A DNA stretch of 64,000 nt, from contig CACRXP010000428.1 of NCBI GenBank assembly GCA_902702965.1, forward strand, positions 442,426 to 506,425. Reading direction: 5' to 3'. Each line of letters starts with the position of its first letter. Positions within the stretch are counted from its first letter, which is position 1. The position numbers were made by a program, and so were the translations under genes. Shown one piece after another: positions 43,864 to 54,319 of the stretch. The notes beneath the pieces are model-generated. The model ran no database searches. It was not told the DNA's origin and worked only from the letters and a program-made list of their open reading frames with translations. The stretch is from Spirometra erinaceieuropaei (lineage: Eukaryota > Platyhelminthes > Cestoda > Diphyllobothriidea > Diphyllobothriidae).

Positions 43864-45373
43864 GTGAGTCATCATCTGATCCAAGTACTACTGCATGACT
43901 ATCCTAGTCCTTGCTGATCAAGCTGCAGCCACCCTCTGCAAAATAGGCCAGTCGGCGAATGGGTGGAAATTTGCATTTCATGCAAGCTGACGAAAGTGCA
44001 CACTGGTGCTTAAGTGCCAAAGGCATTCCGGCCAGCGTCAAATGAGTAGTCAGTAAGAAGAAATGCATGAAATCCATACGGAATTTGCAAGTTTTTCACG
44101 CGGCCTACCAGTAGTTATCTGCAAGCTGTAAGATAAAGCTCTCAGGAATCAGGTCACCATTCGAGCTATCGCCTAATGGGTATTTCCCGCGTGCTTCCCA
44201 CATTGGAAATCGACAAGTTTCTTCAGCAGTCTACTGCAGTGAGCTGGTCCGATGGGAGAATTTGGGTTTAAGAGTCTTCTACGTGCTTCCTGGTCGGATC
44301 TGATGATGTATCCATGTAAGCGAAAGGGGTACCGCGGCTTTAAAAGCAGCAATTAGAGAAAGGCATTTTCGAAACAACCATGTTCATGGTAAATACGCAA
44401 GCAGTATGTGGATAGTAGGAGAGTATGCAGAGGAGGAGACGCCCTCAGTACTCCTTCTCTTCATACGTGTGTATTTAGATCATACTGTGTTTTTGATATT
44501 ATTGTTACATTTTGCTTTTATTATCAATAAGCATTGACTTTTTTGACCGAGTTAGTGTGCGGATAAGTTTGCTTATTTACAGTCGCATGATGTTGCAAAC
44601 ATTCATAATGCGTTTGAAGAAGAAGATGTGAAATCTTACACATCAGTGTGAATATCCACCACAGTCTGACGGTTGTCTGAAATGAACGATCAATATATAC
44701 CGTCAGTTGGCGTAATCCAAAACTGGGACTTTTGGCATACCTGAGGAGTTTTATATCCCGTGTCGTTATTTGTCTTGTAGAAAAGAGGGTTGCATAGCGT
44801 TCCCTCCCATTCTTCCTGTTCTACTTCTTCCACTCAGCATCGGCTTGGTTAAAAATGCGTTTACGAACGGTGGCTTACCTGGAGTGACCGCCTAGCGCAT
44901 GGCGCATTGGGTTCCGGACCACACATAATCTAAATTTGCACTAAGGTCCAGATTAAGCACGATAGGTTGTAGCATTATCCCATTTAATGACAACCCTCCC
45001 AACGACGACGTTTTTGTTTCTATGTAGACTCAAGTGCGTCTGACTGGTCACGATGGAGAATGCAGTAACTTGGCCTGCCTGTGCCTTCCTTGTGTCTTCT
45101 GCATAGCTGTCAACGGTCTGAAGATGGAATCTGTCATAAGGACTGATGCGGCGCCAATTTCAAAGCTACACGCATATGACAAGTCAGTGGTTGATCTCTA
45201 TCATGGACATAATGCGAGTCTAAAATCCCATGCCATGACCTGTAGCAAACCTCGTATTGATCCAGGTCAGTTAGAGCGCGCCCCGTTTGCCAGCAAACTA
45301 TGTAAAGTGCAACTGTTGAAATCCACCTTTGCTCATCTTGTGGATATTCTTACTGCCTACCTACGCAGATACT

Positions 45374-46371
45374 TACAGTAGATGTGCTAACTCATGAAAT
45401 GTCAACCGAAATTTTGAAATGCGTTCTCGTTTCGAAAAGATAAATTAAGTAGTGTTGTAAAACTAATCATGTTGCAACATAAATCTATAATGATCCAGTC
45501 ACCACAGGGTGTCGGCTTTCGAAAGAACGTATTTTCGGCTGCATGCAAGATCTATACTCCGCAATAAATGACTACTTATGTTGTATGAAATTTTCTCATT
45601 GATTCTCGATGTTCATAAAAATTTACGAATATTTCATGGTAGACACGCATAAAAATAATCATTCTTTTACTTTTTCGGTAGAAAATCACGTCTTCTTCCA
45701 AATTCATACTCAAAAAAGAGTGTAATTCGGTTTTAAAAAAGTTTCTAATTGTGAGATTTTTTAATACCGTTAGATGGCCGTTCATTAAACGTCATGTATC
45801 TGCATTTACGAATGTGGCTTGTAAAGCTAACAATATTGCTCAAATTCACTGCTTAATTCTATTAACCCAATATGGTGTCTTCTTAACATCGTAGAGAAAT
45901 GCATGGTTTTCCGTGCACGGAAAGTATACAGCTTGTAATTTTAAAACCCTGAATGCAAGTGTAATAGCAGGTCGGGTTCAAAATTATTCGAGAATTAGAA
46001 CAGTTTTTTAAAACGGAATTATACTCTTCTTTTGAGTATGAACTTGGAAGAAAAAGGTAATTGTCTACCGAAAAAGTAAAAGAATGAATATTTTATGCAT
46101 GTTTTCCATGAAATATAATTGAATTTTCAAGGGCATCGAAAATCAATGAGAAAATTGCATACTTATTAAGTAGTCATTTTTTGCAGAGTAATGATCTCGC
46201 ATGCAGCCAAACATAAGTCCTTTCGAAAGCTGACACCCTGAGGTGACTGGATCATTATAGATTTATGCTGTATCATGATTAGTTTTACAACACTACTTAA
46301 TTTATCTTTTCGAAACGAGAACGCATTTCGAAATTTTGGTTGACATTTCATGAGTTAGCACATCTACTGTA
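45374..46371. mobile_element. Foldback element copy D
   Basis: 998 bp, TACAGTAGATGTGCTAACTC ... GAGTTAGCACATCTACTGTA. The first 28 bases and the last 28 are perfect reverse complements. Internal arms are also inverted copies around a centre near 45870. The left arm of the duplication lacks it, giving an empty site for comparison: flanks ...CTACGCAGATACT and CGTCCATATTGCGATG are close together at about 35840-35850 in inverse. Confidence 0.9.
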
Positions 46372-47209
46372 CGTCCATATTGCGATGACTTCTGAGATGG
46401 GTCAGCTAGTTCACACGGAAATCCGACTGAGCGACACATGATCAGAAGCGCATTACACACCCACACGAATGCAATTGACCATTTATACTGTGGGGTGGTC
46501 CGGGGAGCAAATGATAGTGAAGGACTCCCTCCTTCACGAACATAAGGACTGCCAGTGGAAGATTCCTCCAATAACGCATTTAGCGATACGTCAAAGAAAG
46601 TCTATGCATCCGATCTTATAACCCTGAGTTAGTTAATTGTCGGACAGTGTTCCCACCACTCCGGTGTGAGGCCGGCATTTGCATGGACGTGTGCAGCTTG
46701 GACTTCCTGGGATCAGTGCGTGATGGCAGCAGGTAGGCCAGAAACGGGTATTCCATTGCATTTTTTTCATTAAAATGTCCTCAATTACTGAATTCTGGTC
46801 GCCGCGTGCGACGGACTCTCTACGCAGGGCACTCTCAGCTTCAAGGTGAATCCCTAGCTCTCACTTTCGTCCCGCAATCAGGGTGGGTGGGTGCGTGTCA
46901 CTTTCATGTGTCGTAACTTACTGTGCTACAGTTGGTGGGCAGAGGAGGAAATATACTTTTTTTAATTATGCAAACAACTTTCGCTGCTGATTATCTAATT
47001 AGTTCATCTTGACGATAGTTTCCCCTAGACGTCTACAGGTGGTTTGACGTGGGCGAAAAACTATATAGGAATGCCTCGTTCATGTGACATGTTTCTGTTG
47101 GAGTAATACCACATTTTAAACGGCGTGACGCCTCTAGCAAGTACATCCGTCGGACTAGAATTAGTATCGGATAATTAGAAAACCCATCAGGCTTTGTGCT
47201 GAAGAAATT

Positions 47210-48735
47210 TTGACAGACTATGGTCTTCTTTCCGTTTCCTTGGTTGCCTTCGGCTCCGTTCAACAAATGCTCGCGGCTTGCCGTTGGCTCTGAAGAGTTC
47301 TTGGAGGAGCTTCATCTCGTCCAGTTGGGCGGCTGGCGTGCTGCAATGAGTTTCCACCCGTCAATATAGCCTTCGTACACAGCTTACCTTGTGTTGCATT
47401 GGGTAGTTGCTGTTGTAACTGAGCCTTTGCAGCGTGTTCGTCGGTTTTCTGAAGACCGACGTCGCCAGGTTGCTGTCTGTTTGGCAGCAGACGAGAAGAT
47501 CCAATAATGAATGTTTGCTATCCACTTCCTCTTCCGCTATCGGGAATGATTGAGTTTGGAAACTCTTCATAGTAGTTAATTATATCCTGATCGATGATGA
47601 CGAAGGTATCATCAACGTAGCGTGCCCAAAACTTGGATTCATACTCCTCGAACAGTCGCTTCTCGAGTTTTTTCAGATCTGCCTCGTCAATGAGCCCGAA
47701 GGTTGGTGGACCCATCGGAGTATCCCTAATTTGCTCATATGTGGTCCCCTCGAAAGTAAAAAAATATCTTGCAGCAGTGCCCTATGCGTTCTCTGTGACA
47801 TGGAGCTGTGGGCTAGCCATGGCTCCCGTCGTAGTTTGACGTAGTAGGTCACTGAACGTCTCGACCGCAAGGTCCTGTGGTATGGACCTGAAGAGTGGGA
47901 CGACATCAAATGGCACCATCCATTCATTAGGTTTGATCGTGACCGCCTCTATTTTGTCGAGGAATTGTTCTGCTGAGGATACTGTTGTTTGTGAGCCCGC
48001 GGTTAGGAATCTTAGCTTCTGAAGCAGCAAATTCGCGAGCCCGTATGTGAGTGTGCCTCGGAGTGAGACGATTGGTCGGAGGGAACATCTGGCTTGTACA
48101 CCTCTGGAAAACCGTAGAATCATGTCATCGGTATTTCTGTGGGCTTTGCCATATACCATATACCATATACCAGTGATTACTTTTTCCTTCTTAAGTCGAG
48201 ACATAGTTCTGCTAAACGTCGCCATTTCGGAAGTTAGACTGGCGGCGACGCTGACTTTTTAGGTTTCCCGGTCGTTGAGGAGCTTGAGGTCTTTGTTTCG
48301 GTAAGAAACCTTGTTAAGGATAACGGTTGACCGGCCTTTGTCAGCAGGCATAATACCTATTTCGGTGTCCGCTTTTAACTCCTTTAGGGCCTTTCGTTCA
48401 TGTCTTAGCAAAAAATGGGTTTTTCGGCGAGACATGAGAATTGGGGAGATGTGATGTCTAAGGACGTTTTTTGTTTTGTCTATGGCGCCGGTTTGACGTA
48501 GCCCCGGTCCTAAAGAAGCAATGAAAGTGACCGGGTCTGCGTCAGTTGTGTTAAAACCGGATCCGCGTTGTAGAATTTTTGTTTAAGCCACAGTAAGATT
48601 TTTTGACGAGAGGTAGTGTAATAACGTTTGTTCAGTTTCGTGGGATTGTGCGGTATGCAGGGCCATTAACTTTTCCAACGAGTCTTCATCTCTGTTATCA
48701 CGTTTGTTTCGTCCCAAACACCACCTGAACACCAC
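47210..48735 (-). mobile_element. PLE-B relic, N-terminal part to RT end
   Basis: Minus-strand order: a leading region (YLSSKNLTVA near 48630-48580), KALKELKADTE (about 48385), SLRPIVSLRGTLTYGLANL (48080-48020), NEWMVPFDVVPLFRSIPQDLA (47930-47870), a motif-B stretch, KFWARYVDDTFVIIDQD (47635-47585), LLDLLVCCQ, RKPTNTLQRLSYNSNYP and ANGKPRAFVERSRRQP (about 47275-47235). The endonuclease is missing, cut off at about 47210 where the inverted duplication ends. A CATATAC triple repeat (48150-48173) has replaced PLE sequence. Frameshifts throughout; FDV kept, inactive. Confidence 0.82.
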
Positions 48736-48748
48736 CTCGGAATAGGAG

Positions 48749-49735
48749 ATGCAACGGAGCATGGACCTGTTCTCCGCCGCCTGCGAGAACTTCGGTCTGG
48801 TCATTAACACGCAGAAGACGGTGGTAATGCACCAACCGCCACCCAACTCAGCCACAGTCCCCAACGCGTCGCCGCAAATCAGCGTGAATGGGACCCTACT
48901 GCAAGTGGTGGAGAACTTCCCGTACCTGGGCAGCTCTCTCTCCCGCACCACCAAGATCGATGATGAAGTCGCCAACAGGATCTTGAAAGCCAGTCAAGCC
49001 TTCGGTCGTCTCCAAAGCACAGTTTGGAATCGTCACGGTCTTCAACTGAACACGAAGCTCAAGATGTACAAGGCCGTTATCCTGCCGACGCTACTGTACG
49101 GAGCAGAGACCTGGACGGTGTACACGAGGCAGGCACGTCGTCTGAACCACTTCCACCTCAGTTGTCTTCGTCGCATCCTGCGGCTGAACTGGCAGGATCG
49201 CATCCCCGACACTGATGTGCTGGAACGAACGGGAATGCTCAGCATCTACTCCATGTTGAGAAAAATTTAGCTGCGCTGGAGCGGCCACCTGGTGCGCATG
49301 GACGACGATCCGCTACCCAAACGACTCTTCTACGGAGACGTCGCGACGGGTTCTCGTCGTCAAGGAGGCCCAAATCGTCGATACAAGGATACCCTGAAGT
49401 CCTCCCTGAAGCTACTGCAAATCAACCCGACCAACTGGGAAGAGCTCGCCTGCGATCGTCCGGCATGGAGGAGAACAGTGAAGACAGGCGCTGCTATCCA
49501 CGAAGCCAACCGCATCGCCGCCGCCAAAGCGAAACGCGAAGCCCGCAAATCACAACTGCGCCCAGTCAGCAATGCTGTCGCACAACTTCTCCCAACGTGT
49601 CCTCGATGTAAGCGGACATTCCGGGCTCGAATCGGCCTTGTTGGACATCTTCGGATCAAATGTACTCTCGAACTGCACCAAACTTCATCCCCCAGCCCGC
49701 GTCATCCTCGTCCTCTCTGCCGCCGAATAACTCTG
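48749..49735 (+). pseudogene. LINE RT C-terminal region, one nonsense codon
   Basis: The reading frame starts [19 protein letters not shown] and contains [74 protein letters not shown] and MLRKI, then TAG at 49268-49270. The same frame continues with LRWSGHLVRMDDDPLPKRLF, GGPNRRYKDTLKSSL and CPRCKRTFRARIGLVGHLR. From family memory the stop replaces a glutamine codon (CAG to TAG). These are the conserved thumb and connection of LINE RTs common in tapeworms. A frameshift near 49680-49735 separates it from the finger region. Confidence 0.82.
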
Positions 49736-50565
49736 TGAATTCTTCTGCACCACCACTTCCATCCTCCTCCTCCTCCTCCTCCTCCTCCTCCAACACCACC
49801 ACCATCCCCACCACCATTGCCCCAACGGCGGCCGCTCAGGCAGCCGTCTCGCACATCTCCGACCGCGACACAACAACCGGCACCACCCCCGCCTCTCCTG
49901 ACTCCAGCAAAGAGAATCAGGACTACACCTGTCCTCACTGCGACCGCACCTTCACCTCACACATCGGCCTGGTCGGTCACTTGCGAATCCATCGCACAGA
50001 GACCGGCGAACCAGTGCCTGAAGCACCAACCTACACCCACCGCACTCGCCTCCACTGCCCTCGCACCTTCACGCATCGCATGGGTCTATTCGGCCACATG
50101 CGCATCCACGAGAGCGGAATCGACCACAATTCCGACACACCAACCACGCCCATCATGCCCAGCACCACCCTCGCACCGTCCATCTGCGCCACCATCAACG
50201 CCTCCTCTGTAGCTGATTCTGACACCGCCGACTTCACGTGCCCGGTCACTTGCGAATCCATCGCACAGCGACCGGAGAACCAGTGCCTGGAGCACCAACC
50301 TACACCCAACCAGCTCGTCTCAACTGTTCACACTGTCCTCGCACTTTCAGGCACCGCATGGGCCTATTCGGCCACATGCGCATCCACGACGACCTGCGGT
50401 AGACAACCGCCGGTTACACCACACATCCACACACTCCCTACCCTCCTCCACCATCACCAACACACATCAACACTTACCCACCGCATGCACCAACTGCCAC
50501 CTTCCACGCAAGCGGGAAGTGTGCATCTCGTTTCAGTTCCCATGCAGCTTCGGCTGTACGGGTGA
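49660..50565 (+). pseudogene. LINE C2H2 zinc-finger tail
   Basis: Serine/proline-rich linker followed by a clean finger YTCPHCDRTFTSHIGLVGHL with RIH after it (Cys2, His-x3-His). A second finger has lost part of its first Cys pair (LHCPRTFTHRMGLFGHMRIH), and a third slips out of frame (CESIAQRPENQ). Such fingers could bind nucleic acid during target choice; that role is inferred. The open frame spans 301 codons but the later half is out of the ancestral frame. Confidence 0.75.
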
Positions 50566-51119
50566 TTTGAGTCCGAGACTATCCCGACACTTCAAGTGTC
50601 GAGGATAGGAAGGTTTCTGATTGATGCCCGCTCTCGGTTCACGCAGTTCGTCGCGTTGTGTGTGTGTGCTGTGTGGAGTGGCGGACTGGTGGGCTGGAAA
50701 CGGGCTGAAGCAGCACCTTCCACGGCCCTCTCACGCCAGTGAGAGACACGCCGTTCAACCCCCGTTGTGTGAAATCCTGGTGTTTGTGTGTGTATGGGGG
50801 GGCAGGTCGTGCTGTGGCGCGCGCAGTCACGGTCAGTCGACCGTGGCACCCACCGCGCCCATCCACCACTCCAGTTTGCCGACCGGCTCGGACGGCGGCT
50901 GGAGTGTGGGAATGGGAAGGGAGAGTGAGGTCGACGACTCAGCGCACTTTTTCCTCACTATAATCAACCTGACGCGCTTGAAGCTATCACGGTGCGCTAA
51001 AAGCCGTGGCTTGTAAGGTTGCCAACTGACGGGGTACCTTGGAACTCCTCCTTAACGGGAGGCGGTCTGAGAGTCAGGATGCAATGGCTCCTTTTTAATG
51101 TGGCCTTTATGGCACTCCC

Positions 51120-51480
51120 ATCACAGTGTGGGATCCGAGCCAGGCGTTGGCGGCACGCCTAGGTGCGGCTTCGGCCGTGCGAGCCTCCAAATCTCTGTTG
51201 TGTTGGTCGAAATCCTGGTTATTTGTTGTGTGGACCAGGGGGTGTGGTGGAACGCCAAGGTGAGGATCCGTCCGAGCCATCCACCTGCGGCCTCCCTCGT
51301 CTCCGGTCTTCTTGACTCTGTCTTGACACCGGGCTCCAGCGAGGGAGGTGGAGAGAGTGTAGGTAGATGCAGCGCAAGTCTACTGGCACTATAAACCCCT
51401 GCGCAAGTCACCGTCCTTGCTCCAACCTGCTGTGGGGCACACGGTGGACATCATCGAAATCGATGGTCGAACTGTCATAT
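51120..51480 (+). repeat. R1 interspersed repeat, best copy
   Basis: GTCGAAATCCTGGTTATTTG, GTGGACCAGGGGGTGTGGTGG, GCCATCCACCTGCGGCCT, CTTGACTCTGTCTTGACACC, GGTAGATGCAGCGCAAGTC, GGCACTATAAACCCC, GCGCAAGTCACCGTCC, GGGGCACACGGTGGACATC. The near-inverse copy at 2735-3187 is its closest relative here. Confidence 0.65.
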
Positions 51481-51651
51481 TAAGGTGTTCTCCAATGTGG
51501 TGGCAGTCGATCCACCACAGCAGCGTGTAACAAGCATCTTGAAGTTTGCAACATTGCGTGCGTATTTCCTTAGTCGTAGGTGGCAGTCTTGTGTGAGTAC
51601 CCTTATCATTGTTCAGAAGAAGAAGCGATCTCTGGAACAATGGCTTTATTC

Positions 51652-51693
51652 GCCTGACGTTTCGGATTCTCTCTTGAATCCATCATCAGAGAC
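51652..51693 (-). ncRNA. Hammerhead ribozyme-like motif, PLE-A 3' arm
   Basis: Minus strand: GTCT, CTGATGA, stem II GGATTC/GAATCC with loop AAGAGA, GAAA, CGTC, AGGC. GTCT and AGGC form stem I (with one U-G pair). Stem III is the two-pair AC/GU without a loop. Every conserved core base is present, and cleavage would follow GTC. It is sense to the RT frame, near the element's 3' end. Confidence 0.75.
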
Positions 51694-51794
51694 AGTTGCA
51701 GAAAAGGGTGGCTAGTGTACAGGCAGTCGCAGTATTTATAGGATGCGGTCGCCATGCTACCGCATACCTACAGCAATTAACCGTGCTCCCTTCA

Positions 51795-54275
51795 TCAAGG
51801 ATTGTTGCCCGCAGGTGCGCTAATTGCTTGATGGCCGGCATGCAAGTTGTTAATTGCTGACATCTCATCACCCGTGTTGGATGCTGGCGAGATGATTGCT
51901 CGGCCATCTGGCTCACGTGCTTGCGCGCTCCTCGAGTGGTCAATTGCTTTGGCCAGTCTATGCCTCAGGACTGAATATGGAGTGGGGATGTCATTGCACT
52001 TGTTGATAGACTGAGGTCCCGTGAACCATGACTCAAGCAACTCGCGGCTCACGCAATTATCCCCTCTCGCGAGAATTTCGGCCTGATCGAACTTGAATGT
52101 GTGGCCGGGTCTCGTCGAATGGGCCGCGACCTGAGAGTTGGCGTCATTTCGCCGTACAGCTGCCACGTGTTCGGCAATTCGCGTCCGGAGCAGTCTTCCA
52201 GTTTCTCCGACGTAGTTGCTTTGTCCGCAACTGCACCAGATCCGGTAAACGACTCCAGATGTTTCTTGCCGTGGCAGTGGGTCTTTTGGTCTCATCACTT
52301 GACGCCTCATGGTGGCCTCCGGTCTGTGCGCAACTCCAACCCCAAGTGGTGCAAGAAGGCGGCTAACGGCCTCGGAGACGTTCTTGATGTACGGGATCGC
52401 TCGCCAGAATTTGGGGTCGGCGCGATTTTGTCGCTCGTCTCGTTTGCGCAAGTACTGGTTGACGAAGTTGCGCGGGTAACCGTTTTCTCGGAAAACCCGT
52501 CGAAGATATTTGGATTCGGCAACCTTGTCTTCCGGTTCACTGCAATGCGTTTCAACACGCCGAAATAGCGTTCTTACGCAACTGCGTTTGTGGCAGATTG
52601 GGTGGTTACTGTTGAAGTTCAGAATTTGCGTCGTGTTCGTTGCTTTTCTGAACACTTTGATCTTTAGGCCACCACAATCTTTGCGACAGACGAGGACATC
52701 AAGGAATGCCAGCTGGTTATTCTCTTCCTCCTCCTCCATCGTGAATTGTATGTCCGGGAAGACGCTGTTGAGACGTTCTTTGAGCGTTAGCACCTGATCC
52801 CGTTCGTTGACGACGAAGCTATCGTCCACATACCGAGCCCAGAATTTCGGTCTGTGGTGTTGGAAGACCAGCGACTCCAACCGCTGTAGCACCGCCTCGG
52901 CGATGAATCGCGAAATCGGCGAGCCCATCGGTGTTCCCTTCACTTGCTCGTAGATTGTTCCGTCAAACGTGAAGTACGTCCTGAGACAGAACTGTAGGAG
53001 CTGAAGGACTTGGGCATGTCCGAGAGGATTCTCCGTTTCATCGTATTTGTTTCGTAGGAGTAGCTGGACGGTCCCGATTGCCAGATCCTGGGGGATAGAA
53101 GTAAAGAGGGACGTGACATCAAAAGATACCATGACCTCATTGGGCAAGAGACTTACTCCTTTAAACTTCTCCAGGAATTGCGTTGACGAACAGACCGTGG
53201 TGTCCGAATCAGCGGTCAGAAATTTGAGGCGCCGAAACAGCCATCTTGCCAGTCCGTACGTTGGAGTGCCTTTGAGCGAAACAATGGGCCGGAGAGGAGC
53301 GCCCTCCTTATGCACCTTTGGGAGACGATAGAATCGGGCCAAAGCCGTTTCTTGAGCTCTTGCCATGCGTCGGTCGGTCGCTGTTATTGCACCCGAGTTC
53401 TCCAGTGCCAACAGCGTTGCATTAATTTCGCGTGTCAGCGTTTTTATGGGGTTGGTTTCACATGGGACATAGAACTGGCGATCCTCCAGTAGGTTTTTGG
53501 CCTTCTGAAGGTAGTCTGTTCTATCCAGTACGACGGTGGAACGCCCCTTGTCCGCGGGCACAATGAAGATGTTCTTGTCGGCCTTGAGTTCTCTTAGTGC
53601 ATGGCGTTCGACCTTTGTGAGTGTTTCTCGCGGCTTGTGAGTCATAAGGAGGGACGTAACTTGGTGTCGGATAAGATTCTTCGTCTCCTCCGCCGCTTCC
53701 GTCTGATTAATGACCGATTCCACTGCTGCAATAATGTTGACAGGTTTGGCGTCAGCTGTGTTCAATGAGGCTTCGTGCCGTAAAACCTGTGCTTGCTCCT
53801 TCGTCAGTTCCTTTGACGACAGGTTGTGTACCAGTGTGCCGCTTCTGGATGACGATGGATCAGGCAGTTTGTGGAATTTGTTCCCCAGTGCTGCATCGCG
53901 TGTCGCTCTCTGCTCGCGGGCTCGTTCAGTCACTTTCTGTTGAAGCAGATTTGTGCCGTTCTCGCCCATGAACTCGCAGCATCTGGCCTTTTCTTGGTCA
54001 ATTCTCTGACGGTATTTGCGTAGTCTCGCATGGCAATCTTGAAGGAGCACGCGGATCATACGTCTTCCGTGCTGAAATACTGCGCGTCTCGCTAGCTCCG
54101 TGGTTACCGGAGGTTTGTATGAAACACACTTCGGCAACACGTTGTTATCGAGACACCTGTGCAGAAACCGGATCTGCGCGTAAGTAGAGGCCTCTCGAAG
54201 GGCGAAAGTTTCCCATCGTCGGGCCGATCCTATAAATACTGCGACTGCCTGTACACTAGCCACCCTTTTCTGCAA
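51795..54275 (-). CDS. PLE-A reverse transcriptase / GIY-YIG endonuclease
   Basis: 826 codons. An N-terminal region (about 20-75, RWETFALREASTYAQIRFLH) is shared with PLE-B. The RT spans about 240-620: APLRPIVSLKGTPTYGLA, motif A VSFDVTSLF with D386, motif B GTPMGSPISRF and motif C YVDD at 482-485. The C-terminal GIY-YIG domain has GVVYR (Y677) and YVGETGR (Y688), with a CxC upstream of YVG and a basic RxxEH helix after it. Penelope proteins copy RNA onto a nick made by this nuclease; RT and EN motifs here all look intact. The frame opens at a TTG just inside the inverted arm; the first in-frame ATG is codon 73, after conserved residues, so the true start is unresolved and the 5' end may be truncated or spliced. 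Confidence 0.9.
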   Translation of the reverse strand: MQKRVASVQAVAVFIGSARRWETFALREASTYAQIRFLHRCLDNNVLPKCVSYKPPVTTELARRAVFQHGRRMIRVLLQDCHARLRKYRQRIDQEKARCCEFMGENGTNLLQQKVTERAREQRATRDAALGNKFHKLPDPSSSRSGTLVHNLSSKELTKEQAQVLRHEASLNTADAKPVNIIAAVESVINQTEAAEETKNLIRHQVTSLLMTHKPRETLTKVERHALRELKADKNIFIVPADKGRSTVVLDRTDYLQKAKNLLEDRQFYVPCETNPIKTLTREINATLLALENSGAITATDRRMARAQETALARFYRLPKVHKEGAPLRPIVSLKGTPTYGLARWLFRRLKFLTADSDTTVCSSTQFLEKFKGVSLLPNEVMVSFDVTSLFTSIPQDLAIGTVQLLLRNKYDETENPLGHAQVLQLLQFCLRTYFTFDGTIYEQVKGTPMGSPISRFIAEAVLQRLESLVFQHHRPKFWARYVDDSFVVNERDQVLTLKERLNSVFPDIQFTMEEEEENNQLAFLDVLVCRKDCGGLKIKVFRKATNTTQILNFNSNHPICHKRSCVRTLFRRVETHCSEPEDKVAESKYLRRVFRENGYPRNFVNQYLRKRDERQNRADPKFWRAIPYIKNVSEAVSRLLAPLGVGVAHRPEATMRRQVMRPKDPLPRQETSGVVYRIWCSCGQSNYVGETGRLLRTRIAEHVAAVRRNDANSQVAAHSTRPGHTFKFDQAEILARGDNCVSRELLESWFTGPQSINKCNDIPTPYSVLRHRLAKAIDHSRSAQAREPDGRAIISPASNTGDEMSAINNLHAGHQAISAPAGNNP

Positions 54276-54277
54276 CT

Positions 54278-54319
54278 GTCTCTGATGATGGATTCAAGAG
54301 AGAATCCGAAACGTCAGGC
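54278..54319 (+). ncRNA. Hammerhead ribozyme-like motif, PLE-A 5' arm
   Basis: Same 42 bases as the 3'-arm motif but on the plus strand, antisense to the RT frame and ending three bases from its first codon. All core bases are intact. Because the arms are inverted, only an RNA read from the right arm outward would carry this copy in active sense. Confidence 0.72.

Larger units (their letters stand above)
43508..47185 (+). repeat. Right arm of an inverted duplication
   Basis: Reverse-complement partner of 35045-38483. Homology starts abruptly at TGACGATCCTAGG, inside the SLC10 coding sequence, and ends near GGATAATTAGAAAACCCATC, just before a truncated PLE-B relic (47210). It contains foldback element D as an extra insertion, so that insertion came after the duplication, or was lost from the other arm. 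Confidence 0.85.
48740..51060 (+). mobile_element. 5'-truncated LINE with zinc-finger tail
   Basis: A non-LTR element fragment starting in the RT thumb, through a C-terminal region with zinc fingers, to a 3' UTR that matches relics at 3190, 20600 and 34420. It begins directly at the upstream edge of the PLE-B relic. The endonuclease and RT palm are absent. Confidence 0.8.

Noticed and set aside
51795..54275. Telomerase reverse transcriptase gene
   Set aside because: RT relation to telomerase is real for PLEs, but the GIY-YIG domain, pseudo-LTRs and target duplication identify a mobile element.
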